Assembly: GCA_036346225.1 (NCBI GenBank)
Contig: JARFIW010001458.1
Span: 2,914,001 to 2,978,000, forward strand
Direction of reading: 5' to 3'
Origin: Platerodrilus igneus
Lineage: Eukaryota; Arthropoda; Insecta; Coleoptera; Lycidae
Length of the DNA stretch: 64,000 nt
Below, one piece after another: positions 10,706 to 21,954 of the stretch. A program made the translations under genes and the position numbers. The notes beneath the pieces are model-generated. The model was not told the DNA's origin. It searched no databases and was given only the letters and a program-made list of their open reading frames with translations. The first letter of the stretch is position 1; each line of letters begins with the position of its first letter.

Positions 10706-12580
10706 GCTGTGATAAGGGGTTGTTTAAGGGTGTACTTTATAGTAAAGGTGTTTAGGAATTGGAAATTATAATAGAAAGCAGAAAACTGCATTTATTTAGT
10801 TAAGAAAGTTGAGAAATGGAGATAGTTTGTAAATAGTAAGCAGTCAACACCATGTATATAAAGTATAAATAGTTTTAAGCAACGCATATAGACACACAAA
10901 GACGCATAGTTAGCGTAGGAATAAGGAAGACATGCATTAAGTAAGTAGTAAATATTTAACACCCTGTAGATAGAGTTTTAGTTAATTCAGGTAAAGCAAA
11001 TAATGATATTTTTCAGTGGAAACACGCGTATTTTGTAAGTAAACATAATAAAGTGTAATTAAACACGCATTCAAAAGAGTTCCAAACAATTAGGTTAATA
11101 CGAAGATAAGAAATAGAGCTTCAAGAAGCATAGTATAAATGCGTACAAAATAGTTAACCATTTTTAATAAAAAAGAAGATTAAAAATTGCGTAAATAACA
11201 TGCATATATGAAAATTAAAAGTCGAATTGCATCAGTTGTTTATGGAAAAGCGATTAGATTCATCAAAGCACCGCATGTTTGATAACGAAGCACCTGCGAG
11301 CAGGCCACAATTATTTGAAGGCATAGAAAAATACATGAAAAGCTACTTTAAATGCAAAGATTTGATTGGTTAAAATGAGCGACGAGTTTGTAGACCATAC
11401 CCACTGACGGAGTAGGAGATCAATGATATATTAACAGGTACAGTAATAACGAACTCAGTTTTCAACTCAACAAAGGCCGAAATGCGCCACTCTGAGATAA
11501 AGTGAGATACGTAATAATAATTTAAAGTCAAAAATTGTATAAGTGCGAAAATGAAAATTATGATTGCCGATTAAACGTAAGTAGATTTTGGGGAATTTAT
11601 TTAAACTAAAACATAATAATAATAGGGCTTCCAAGTCAGGGGAAAATAAATGATGAGAATTCCAATTCTGAGTCCGGGGAGAATAATACAATATTCTGAG
11701 AATAGATGGTATTCCAAGTTTTGGGAAATTGATAAGAAGTAATAAGTCTGAATGAGATGACAATAAATTGGGGTGCATAAGTATAAGTTAATAATGGTAG
11801 TCCAGAGGGTGATGACAATAATTTAAATGCAATGGTTCAAGCGTGTGGATAGACAATATTTTGAATTGGCATGTAATAATTCTGAATTGAGGGAAAATAA
11901 TTTTTATTCAAATGGATGGCTTAATGCATGGGAAAAATTAGCTGATGCGTCAGTTGCGAGAAGGAGATAGCGAAGAAAATAGACCAGGTTAGATTTTTAG
12001 TTATAAGACATTATTTTCTATTTTTTTTATTTGAATATTAAATTTGCTTAATATAAATAAATGTGAAAAGTCAACAAAACAGAGGACTTGCATACGTACA
12101 AAGTGAGTGATATGATAAGAGGTTTTGAACGTTCCACACTTCTTTTATAAAAATAATAGGTTTTTTTGGTGACTTTGGGTTTGATTAAAAAGTATATAAT
12201 TTTTGATAAAAGAGATTTACAACATTAATTAATTGAAAAGTGTATTTTAAATAATTTACAAAAACTGTACACAATATTTTTGTTTTATTATTTAGAATCG
12301 AATTAACTGAATTTTATAATTCCAAATAAATGCTAGTCGAGGTCATAAGATAAAGTTAATGGGAGTGATTTGATAATTTAAACAATCAAGAAGGATCTAT
12401 AAGTCAAATACAAAATTGATAACGAGTAAGGCGGTAACATATCAAATTTTGTTATTGGTCGACAAGGTAGGTTCAAGATAAAATCCAGTTAAGTTCCTGG
12501 AGGGAGTTTATAGCAATATTAATAAGGCGCCCCAACAACGGGGATCGTTAATTCCAATTCTTGTTTATACATAACAATAT
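10703..12580 (+). mobile_element. TA-bounded noncoding repeat family, copy 1
   Basis: It starts ATTGCTGTGATAAGGGG right at a TA tract and runs to a TA tract at 12581. It is clearly homologous over its length to copy 5 at 57467-59443; shared blocks include AAGGGGTTGTTTAAGGGTGT at the start, GCAGAAAACTGCATTTATTT, GATAGTTTGTAAATAGTAAG, and a GTTTTGAACGTT block near 12121. The middle (11620-11900) is a degenerate minisatellite of AATAATA and AATTC-rich units. Close to the right end is CGCCCCAACAACGGGG, a version of the subterminal hairpin of the other copies. Neither strand has a credible protein. The autonomous partner, if any, is unknown. Confidence 0.8.
11620..11900. repeat. Degenerate internal minisatellite of copy 1
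   Basis: Loosely repeated units of ~20-30 bp rich in GGGGAAAATAAT and AATTC. The corresponding region of copy 5 (58420-58690) has a similar but differently expanded array, which marks it as an intrinsic variable region of the family. Confidence 0.55.
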
Positions 12581-12603
12581 GTATATATATATATATATAT
12601 ATA
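12581..12603. repeat. (TA)n microsatellite
   Basis: Short TA tract following the right end of copy 1. Confidence 0.9.
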
Positions 12604-12647
12604 ATTAATATTCTTTAATTATGGGTTTAAGGTCAGCTGGTAGGATT

Positions 12648-12650
<3 letters not shown>

Positions 12651-12708
<58 letters not shown>
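12651..12708. repeat. (TA)n microsatellite
   Basis: Second TA tract, separated from the first by a 47-base unique segment. It lies just upstream of a foldback. Confidence 0.95.
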
Positions 12709-12710
<2 letters not shown>

Positions 12711-12721
12711 TTGATTAGATC

Positions 12722-12887
12722 AAATAATAACTTAGACTTTTATGCAAAGCCCAAATGATCATATCAAATCGAGCTAGTAATTGAAAGTTGGAAAATATAA
12801 AGTCTTGGACAGGACTCGAACCTGTATTTTGGTCTTTCGATTTGTAGTGATCATTTGGGCTTTGCATAAAAGTCTAACTTATTATTT
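12722..12887. repeat. Foldback with 40-bp arms enclosing a tRNA T-arm-like segment
   Basis: 12722-12761 and 12848-12887 are reverse complements with a single visible mismatch, and an inner CAAATCGA match extends the stem. The 86-base loop holds, on the minus strand, ACAGGTTCGAGTCCTGT (12809-12825), a perfect 5-bp T stem with a 7-base B-box loop. No matching A box or acceptor stem is present, so this is a tRNA-derived fragment inside a MITE-like or SINE-like palindrome and not a tRNA gene. Confidence 0.8.
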
Positions 12888-12962
12888 CATTTTATCAACA
12901 ATAATACGTTAGTATTTATCAACTTACCTTGTGTAATAATTACACAATATATTTATATTATT

Positions 12963-15383
12963 AATGTGATAGGGTAGGCTTAGATAGGTGTAAATAGGCC
13001 AAGCAGTTATTTATTTGTAGGTACATAGAAATCAATAATTTATTTAAAACGTTTCAGTATAATTAGATTGGAATAAAATTACATATTATAATATAGGTTT
13101 AATTTGTCTAGGGTATTTTAGTACTAGGACAACAATTAAGATCGACGACAAAGTCGAAAATAGTGTACAAAGGTTAATAGTGTTAGAGCTTTTCAGTATA
13201 AAAATCAATAGTATAAGCAAGGTATATTTATTTAATACAACATAGGTTGAAAGCTTTCAACGAACGTTACAAGGTTTAATATTGGAAAACATGTCAAGGA
13301 GTTCATAGAACCGAAGTTGGGGTAAATGAACAATTTTTGAAAAGCTAGTTTACGTTGTGATTATAATTCGAGGGATAGTAGATAACGGAAAAATGCAAAG
13401 CTAACAGCAACGGTCGACTTGTTGAAAACAGATCAATAAAATTAAGAGACAGCCAGTATTCAATACGTAGCAGAGGCAGATGAAAAATAACAGGTGTTTA
13501 AGTGACAAACATTTTCAAGCGCGTCTCAGACAAGTATACTTTAACAATCAATAAGTGGGACAAAAATGCAACAAGTGTGTGGACAGTATCGATTTTTCGA
13601 GGCGCACATAAAAGAAGGGAGAATAACTGTGAACAGTAGGGTAATAGAAAGGCTACAAGCGACCCAGAAATCACAGGACAGAAAGAGATACAAGAAAGGC
13701 CGAAATAACATAAATACTTTAGGTAGGAAAGATAGACAAGGCTGAAAGATGTGATTATGAGAGTGCAAAGGAGACAATTGGATGAACGCGCACACGATAG
13801 GCGTGATTGAATTTGTGTGGAGTTGACAGAAAGGGAAAATTTTAAAGAATATTTTAGACGGTAAACAATTTTCCCGGTAATGAAGTATTATGTTGATGAT
13901 TTCTGAGTTTTGAACGACGGTTGTATTTACGTGCAGTTGAAATTTGTAGAATTGAGTGGCCGTTTGCAAGTTTTCAAAGAATGTTTAAGAAAAATACGTG
14001 CAACTGAAGTGGGGTTGTGGTTATATATGCGCTGCTGGAGGCGGCATTCAGTCTCTCTAATTTTTCCAAGTCTACAAGAAGATAATCCTAGCTACTAACC
14101 ACGGGACAAGTGCAGTCTGAGATTAGATTTACAAGTGTTTTGTATGCACGAGTAGGTGCAAGTTAATTTTAAAACGGAGTAAACCGTAGTAAATCGTTGT
14201 AATAATTGAAGCAGGATGACTCGTAGGTAGAGAATATTGGCATATCGAACGAGGGTGCTGGTTGCACATTGCGTGAAAGAAGAGGTGATGTTTGGAGCTG
14301 GAGCGGCAGGGATTGTTGATGAATTGGAGGAACAACGAGTTCGAAATTGCTATTCCCAATAGAAGGCATTTACGTGGAGTGATCCGGGTACGTGCAGTCA
14401 TTTTGGAGGGCATCTACAGAGGTGGTGATGAGAAAGCAGAATAATCTCCAGGTAACGATTTTTTTTGTTAAAACTGTTGTGCTGGTGTTGATCTATTTAA
14501 ACTGGTAATGATTTGAGTTTTATTTGGTGAAAATATTTATGAACTGAAAATTAATTTATGGATATATGTAAAGGACAAATTTTTTCTTATACATCCGAGG
14601 GTGTAAATGCTCGCTTATTATTTTACTGATGTAAGAGGTAAACGGGTTTTATGATAATTTTGTTGTGCTAAAATTTCTGCACTGAAATATAAAAAGGTTT
14701 ATACTAAGCTTACCATAGACCAGAGGAAAATTAAATTAAGGTTCCAGAATAGGCCCATCTACTTTAAATTAACATAATGAAATGTAGAGGAGCATAAAAT
14801 CGGGGGGCATATTAAGTTGATTTCTGTTGATACCGAGTAGGATTATAAAAATGTTCAACGTAAATCCATATTGTAAATATTGAGATGGTGTAAATTAATA
14901 TTTTTATCTTGTTAGAATAAAAGCGTTGTATGTTTTGCCGAATTATTTGTTTACTTTTTATTATTAAATATAAAGGTTGTTGAGAGAATGAGTAGCTGTG
15001 GTGAATATCTCTGAAGACGCAGTGAGCGGAGCTAGCCGTGGAATGTCAGTTGAAAAGTATTTTCAGAAGGTACTCAACCAGAACATTTCGTAATTAAAGC
15101 TAGGATTCAAAATTTTATTTAGATGAAAATTGGTGGAGTTTTTTTTAAATTGTCGGCAAGGGTTATAGCAACTCAAAACGGAGCTTCTTCTTTAGGTAAT
15201 ACAGTGCATATTTATGACACTCAAAGCGTTGGGGCTTTGTTCTACGAAAGTACAGTACATATGTATGGACGCCCAACATTGGGGCATGATTTTTAGGGCT
15301 TCTTTCCAGGCAAACCATAGCATATTTATGACGCCCAATTTGTGGGGCATTATTTCTACGACAAACCAGAATATTTATATAAG
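12963..15383 (+). mobile_element. TA-bounded noncoding repeat family, copy 2
   Basis: It starts AATGTGATAGGGTAGGCTTAG, a diverged version of the family start seen at 10703, 17491 (minus), 17938 and 57467. It ends in tandem subterminal units (about 15200-15370) containing GCCCAACATTGGGGC and CCATAGCATATTTATGACG, next to a 147-bp TA tract. Total ~2.4 kb, longer than the other copies. The interior is AT-rich with no recognised protein; long open stretches on the minus strand (13541-13969, 14129-14413) are low-complexity shadows without family similarity. The start is placed by alignment of only ~30 bases, so the left boundary is less certain than the right. Confidence 0.6.
15200..15370 (+). repeat. 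Subterminal tandem units of copy 2
   Basis: About three ~55-60 bp units, each with a CATATTTATGACGCCCAA-type stretch followed by a GGGGC half. The middle one contains GCCCAACATTGGGGC, an imperfect palindrome able to form a short hairpin. Confidence 0.7.
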
Positions 15384-17491
<2,108 letters not shown>

Positions 17492-17495
17492 TATA

Positions 17496-17661
17496 AGAAA
17501 AATAGGACTAGTAAGTCTTAATTTAATACAAAGTAGAAAGGAATGAGCTCCAATTAGAGCGAAACGCGTAGACAGGATGCCTTCGTGGCTAAATTTGAGT
17601 CACTTGCCAATAATTCCTTTCTACTTGGTATTAATTTAACACTCACTAATCCTATTTTTCT
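17496..17661. repeat. Foldback with ~49-bp arms between copies 3 and 4
   Basis: 17496-17545 and 17613-17661 are reverse complements apart from about five differences; the shared core of the right arm is ATTCCTTTCTACTT. The 67-base loop carries a stem GCTC-CAATTA-GAGC followed by GAAAC and a second short stem, a hammerhead-like arrangement. A second, half-length copy of the loop and right arm lies at 17825-17914. Confidence 0.8.
17546..17626 (+). ncRNA. Hammerhead-like two-stem motif, copy A
   Basis: Stem GCTC/GAGC (17547-17550 with 17557-17560) around a CAATTA loop is followed immediately by GAAA (17561-17564) and then a second stem GCGT/ATGC (17566-17569 with 17577-17580). This is the stem II - GAAA - stem III order of hammerhead ribozymes. 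The upstream core reads GGAATGA where CUGANGA is needed, so it is probably inactive. Confidence 0.35.
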
Positions 17662-17824
17662 TTTGGCTATGGAAAAAGGCAGTTGAGCCGGGTATACCCC
17701 GTGCCGACTGTTTCTATAAACCTGCGATGTCAGGTGAAACGACACGAAGACACAAATTATCAGCTAGGTGATGCTGTACTTTTCATAAGGTGTCTGTATT
17801 AAGTATTACAACTTTGCTACTACT

Positions 17825-17914
17825 GTCCTGATAAGCCCCAATTAGGGCGAAATGCATCGACAGGATGCCCTCGTGACTGAATTTGAGTCACTTGCCAATA
17901 ATTCCTTTCTACCT
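17825..17914 (+). ncRNA. Hammerhead-like two-stem motif, copy B
   Basis: CTGATAA (17828-17834), stem GCCC/GGGC around the same CAATTA loop (17835-17848), GAAA (17849-17852), then stem GCATC/GATGC (17854-17858 with 17864-17868). Compared with copy A the third pair of the first stem is C-G where A has T-A, a compensatory change. The core has A where hammerheads need G8 and lacks a clear cleavage triplet, so activity is doubtful. Confidence 0.4.
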
Positions 17915-17937
17915 TGTATATATGTGTGTGTATATAT

Positions 17938-19616
17938 AATGCTATGATAATAGGGTAGTTTAAGGGTAGATTAAGTGAAAGGGGTCGTAGGATAAATATA
18001 AACAACTTTAACTTTAAGAAAAGCAAATAATTCCAGAAATTATATGAGTAAATCGGTCACTCTACATAATGTTAATTAAGAGGACACTGTATATAAAATA
18101 GGCGGAATTAAATGCTTGAGAACATAAATATGTCTAAGTAAGTTTACAAGTAAAGAAAGATTTTAAAACGCAACAAATTGCATCATAATTATATTACCGG
18201 GAAACATAGATAAATTGGCATTGCAAATATTTAACAATTGCGTCAAAAATATCAATGTAAAACGCATCCTAAATAATTCATTATTAGAAAATCGTTACGT
18301 GACTAGAGAAGAACACATTTGTTCAGAAAACCAATATTCTGTGGAAAACAAATAAACACCAGGCGGTTCAATTATATGATAAATTAACAAACATTGAATA
18401 CGTGAGTTAATGAAAAGTCAAAAGTTGGAAATCCTCGAATAATACTGCAATTTGTTGAATGCGGATGTGACGAACAAAGCATACGTCGAAGATTTAAACT
18501 AGGTAATTTGTAAAAATTCCGAGTTCTGCTAGATAAGGCAAAAGTATCAGCATAGATTGTAGCTACGCCAATGAAAACAATTGGAGGAAGGAAGGGCTTA
18601 TATATACGATAGAAACTGAGCGACATTTTAGTCTATATTTAACTGAGCAACAACTATGTTCGAAGGTGTTAAAAACTCACGCAATTAGTGAAAATAAAAA
18701 TTAAACAAATCAGATTTAAAAATGCGAAAATTTGTGCAACGAAATATAAGCCGATCTATAGATAGACGTAAGTTAAACAACTTAATTAAATTGATTTCTA
18801 ATATTAACGAAACAGGGCTTCTAACTTTGGTGATATTCTAAATTTGGCGATATTTTAAAATGGACATATTCTAATTTTGGTGATATTTAATCTGGACACA
18901 TTCTGATTTGGGACGTTTAATTTTGGTGATATTCTAATTTGGACACATTTCAATTTGGGATGTTGGATATTTTAATTTGGACATATTTTAATTTGGATAT
19001 ATTCTGATTTGTGACGTTTAATTTTGGATGTACTGTAATTTGGTACGATTTTAATTGGTAGCAATTTATGGTAGGCGATTCTTATATGGGGCCGGCATAC
19101 CAATACGCAAAGCGGACACAGCAAGGGGATGCAGATCATAGACTAGGATGGAACTCCAGAACCCATTCCAGGTTAGCAAGTTTAATACACTGTATTATTG
19201 AAAGACTGTTTTCAATTTAATATTTGCTATGCATTGTATATTTGTAAAAGTCATCAAAAAGGTTACTTAAATAATATGAAAACAGAGGAAGGTAGCTTGG
19301 AACGTTCAAAAATCCCTGAATATATTTAAAAGATATTTTTGCTGGCTTTCAGAAAAGCATGAATCTGGTATATGTAGATATTTTGTACAAAAAGGAAAAT
19401 TTTGAATGTTGTAAATATTATAAATTATTATATTGTGTTTTCTAGAATTGCTTTATTTGATTCAATAAGATTTATTTAGTAAGCTAGTCGGGGTAAAAAT
19501 TCTAATTTAACATTTCATATCAAATGGGGCGAATAGCACAGCAATAAAAGGAATATTACGGCAGATAAATAAGACGCCCAACATTGGGGCTTCAAATAAT
19601 AAAGGCAATTTCATAG

Positions 19617-19619
<3 letters not shown>
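17938..19619 (+). mobile_element. TA-bounded noncoding repeat family, copy 4
   Basis: It starts AATGCTATGATAATAGGGT after a short TA/TG tract, with TAGATTAAGTGAAAGGGGTC next, matching copy 3 in inverse orientation. It ends with GACGCCCAACATTGGGGC, a short unique stretch, then TTCATAGCAATATATA into a 70-bp TA tract. The interior contains a conspicuous minisatellite at 18815-19080. A GGAACGTTCAAA block near 19299 corresponds to GTTTTGAACGTT blocks in copies 1 and 5. No protein was recognised; 18384-18626 minus is an open but featureless frame. Confidence 0.75.
18815..19080 (+). repeat. Minisatellite of ~20-25 bp units inside copy 4
   Basis: More than ten imperfect units of the form ATTTTGGTGATATTCTA, ATTTGGACACATTC or ATTTGGGACGTTTA in tandem. 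Copy 3 has a shorter related array (16390-16500, reverse strand). Confidence 0.8.

Positions 19620-19690
<71 letters not shown>
19619..19690. repeat. (TA)n microsatellite with a TG interruption
   Basis: TA tract directly following the CATAGCAAT end of copy 4, interrupted by GTGTGTGTG near 19659-19667. Confidence 0.95.
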
Positions 19691-20544
19691 CTGCAAATAT
19701 GCTCAAGGGTATATTTACTAAAATCGAAGCATGAGAACTATTAGAAGCGAAAAGGTCACTAATACAATATAAATAAGTAATTAAAAATGGGACACGCGTT
19801 ACAAATTATTATACCACTGTAGACCCTTTTTCTTAAACTTTACTTGTAGCACCAATACGGAGTAATATACGAACAAATAGTAATTAATAAGGTACACCTC
19901 TGAAACAGCCGTTGTCATTGCGACATTTTTTCTACATATCAAATGGATGAAATTTTTTTCTTATACTTATCAATATAGATCTTAATAATGCAGTAAAGTA
20001 ATTCTTTAAAATAATACTGACCTAGCAAAATGTACTCTACAATCGCACATTTTACAGGAATTTAATATTTTGCGTTCTGAAACACACACACTAATTATAC
20101 TCGATTAATTCCCACTTCAGTTCTCCTCCATTGATAGCATAAAAGTGAGATAGGCTTGTTCTAAAACTGGTACAAAACAAGCATAAAATAGAAATAAGTA
20201 TAATTAAAGTATATGTACTGGAACATAAGTTTAGAAGAATCTGATGAGAAAAGTGGTGTTTCAACATCTTTTCTAAGAATTTTTCTTCACTTCGATGACA
20301 TATTTTAAAATTAAAAATCGGGTGTTACTTCAGGTAAGTGTTTCCGTTGTCGCAGATTTCAAAAATTAGTTTCTAATGTATTATTGCAGAACTTCGGAGA
20401 ATCTTTGCACATTTGATGGACGCTGTCGCTTTGGCAGCTGTAGCTTTATTCTCTAAAACATAATCTTACTATACGAACGATTATCTCTAAAGAACATAAA
20501 AGGTTTTTTTTGGTTAAGAAATGGCTATTTGTGCAATCTTTGCA
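19691..20544. other. AT-rich noncoding DNA
   Basis: No gene or repeat recognised. Confidence 0.45.
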
Positions 20545-20765
20545 AATGATATTCCTACTATTTTACCACCATGTATCACTCGCTTCTGAACCCTTGCCTG
20601 CCATTCATGCCCTTTGATTTTTATTACCACAGCCTGCTATCTGTAAAATTTGTAGACAATTCTTCGTTCTCTATGTTCTTCTCCACATATCTTTGTAGTC
20701 TCAAAGAGTTTGTTTTAATCAATACTATCAATAGCTCTTTTTAGATCAATTAAAGCCATAATCCT
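20545..20765 (-). pseudogene. LINE reverse transcriptase fragment
   Basis: On the minus strand from about 20760 the translation reads MALIDLKRAIDSID, a stop, then NKLFETTKICGEEHRERRIV, followed by QAVVIKIKGHEWQARVQKRV. This is the palm region of a non-LTR reverse transcriptase (the FVDLEKAFDxVNW block and the following block before the RxGxRQGC motif); the same blocks appear in the LINE at 28.97-32.18 kb (LEKAFDRVNW, YKNQSVVIRF). Only ~70 codons survive; the catalytic FADD is missing. A 5'- and 3'-truncated relic. Confidence 0.7.
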
Positions 20766-21002
20766 GTTCTCCAAGATAAGTGGTAAAGTAGACCCGAGTA
20801 TATTAAATACAATGGGTAAAATATTTTCTATATAAAGTAGGAATATAAACGAGTTCAAGGAACAGTAGTTCATAGCAGTCTGCTCTGCTCATAAGACAAA
20901 AAAGATCAGTTAAGAGGTTTCCAGAAGGAATATGTGTAAGTTCACTCTATATTTGATACTAAAGATGTAGGGATGTACATAAACTATGTTGCGGGTAAAA
21001 CT

Positions 21003-21039
21003 AGCAGTTCGTTATAAATTTAGATTTGCCCTGAAAGGG
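21003..21039 (+). repeat. 37-bp dispersed repeat, first copy
   Basis: AGCAGTTCGTTATAAATTTA and the following GATTTGCCCTGAAAGGG recur at 25681-25716 with one or two differences. TTGCCCT/AGGGCAA gives this copy a small hairpin. The two copies flank the hAT relic as direct repeats ~4.7 kb apart. Confidence 0.75.
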
Positions 21040-21379
21040 CAATTTTATAAGGTGCATTGGCCCGCATAATGGCAAAACCTAGTAACTCGTATTTTTTTAA
21101 AGAATGTGATATTTGCACATTTGGAAGCTGCTAAGTATCCATTCCAGTGGTATTTGTTTTGTACTGATATCTCACTAAATAAACACAGTAAGACCAATGA
21201 AATTTCCTAGTAAATACATTTTTGTAACTGTTCCATAAGAAAAACATAGCACATGACGGAAAAAACTAGCAAGTTAAAAAAAATGGAATTTTAAATATTT
21301 CAACTTTTATTATGGAAAAAAATAGTAATGTAATTTACTAGGTTTTCTCTTTTTATATGTAGTACAATATGCTCCAGAT

Positions 21380-21412
21380 CAATGTTTCCCAACGTGGGAC
21401 CCACGCCCCACA
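21380..21412 (+). repeat. 5' terminal inverted repeat of hAT element 1
   Basis: CAATGTTTCCCAACGTGGG followed by ACCCACGCCCCA is the typical CAGTGTTTCCCAA-type end of hAT elements, including the internal CGTGGG-A-CCCACG palindrome. It precedes the transposase relic by ~0.55 kb. The matching right end was not found, so the element is truncated or decayed on that side. Confidence 0.65.
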
Positions 21413-21465
21413 AGAGGCAATTTGATTGTTAAGGAGAGCAATCCGAAAATGGACTCGACACGAGT

Positions 21466-21485
21466 TTAACCCTTTCGCTCCGGGC
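21466..21485 (+). repeat. Possible piggyBac-type end (TTAA + CCCTTT)
   Basis: TTAACCCTTTCGCTCCGGGC has the TTAA target followed by CCCTTT that begins many piggyBac-like terminal repeats. It lies inside the hAT leader. No mirrored GGGTTAA end is visible downstream, so this is tentative. Confidence 0.3.
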
Positions 21486-21954
21486 TATTCAAATGCAATG
21501 CTAGATTTCGGTGCCAAATTTAACGAAAAACGCAAATTCTTAAATAATTGCATAAATAATTATTAGGTATAATTTTGCTTGACGAGACAAAAATATCAAC
21601 TGGGTATTTGGCGTCGACAGCATTCAGTTGGTGTCTATTTCAAATAAGTGTCCGTCAAAACTGTTGTAAGAGCTCGTTGATTTATTAGATATATACATTG
21701 TATAGATATAATTGATAAATATTAGATTTTGATTTTATTTATTTTAATTTTAGAAGCATGATTTTCCAGAAAATTTGGTCAAATAGAAAAATATATTATT
21801 TTGCGGTGGCAGTGTAGTAAATGTGTTATATGCATTTAAATAACTATGCATTTTTTAGTATACGTTTACTCCGCACATTAAATTAATTTTAACACATACT
21901 TTAATTTTAGTTTTTAATTGGTCTTATATTTATTTATTATATCCCATAGTAAAA

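Noticed and set aside
10573..10791. Long open frames of alternating Ile-Tyr codons at TA tracts (also 15214-15590, 32370-32579, 59267-59506)
   Set aside because: They are translations of (TA)n microsatellite, not proteins.
11467..11818. Open frames on the minus strand of copy 1, with a weak counterpart at 58354-58614 in copy 5
   Set aside because: The counterpart follows from DNA homology of the repeat copies; the frames are not conserved in length, have no family resemblance, and are rich in low-complexity residues.
12809..12825. tRNA gene on the minus strand
   Set aside because: Only the T-arm is present; no A box, D-arm, anticodon arm or acceptor stem could be folded.
13541..13969. 142-codon open frame, minus strand
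   Set aside because: Lies within noncoding copy 2, low-complexity composition, no motif recognised.
17828..17868. Active hammerhead ribozyme
   Set aside because: The core has CUGAUAA (G8 changed) and no acceptable cleavage triplet closes the second stem, so only a hammerhead-like relic is claimed.
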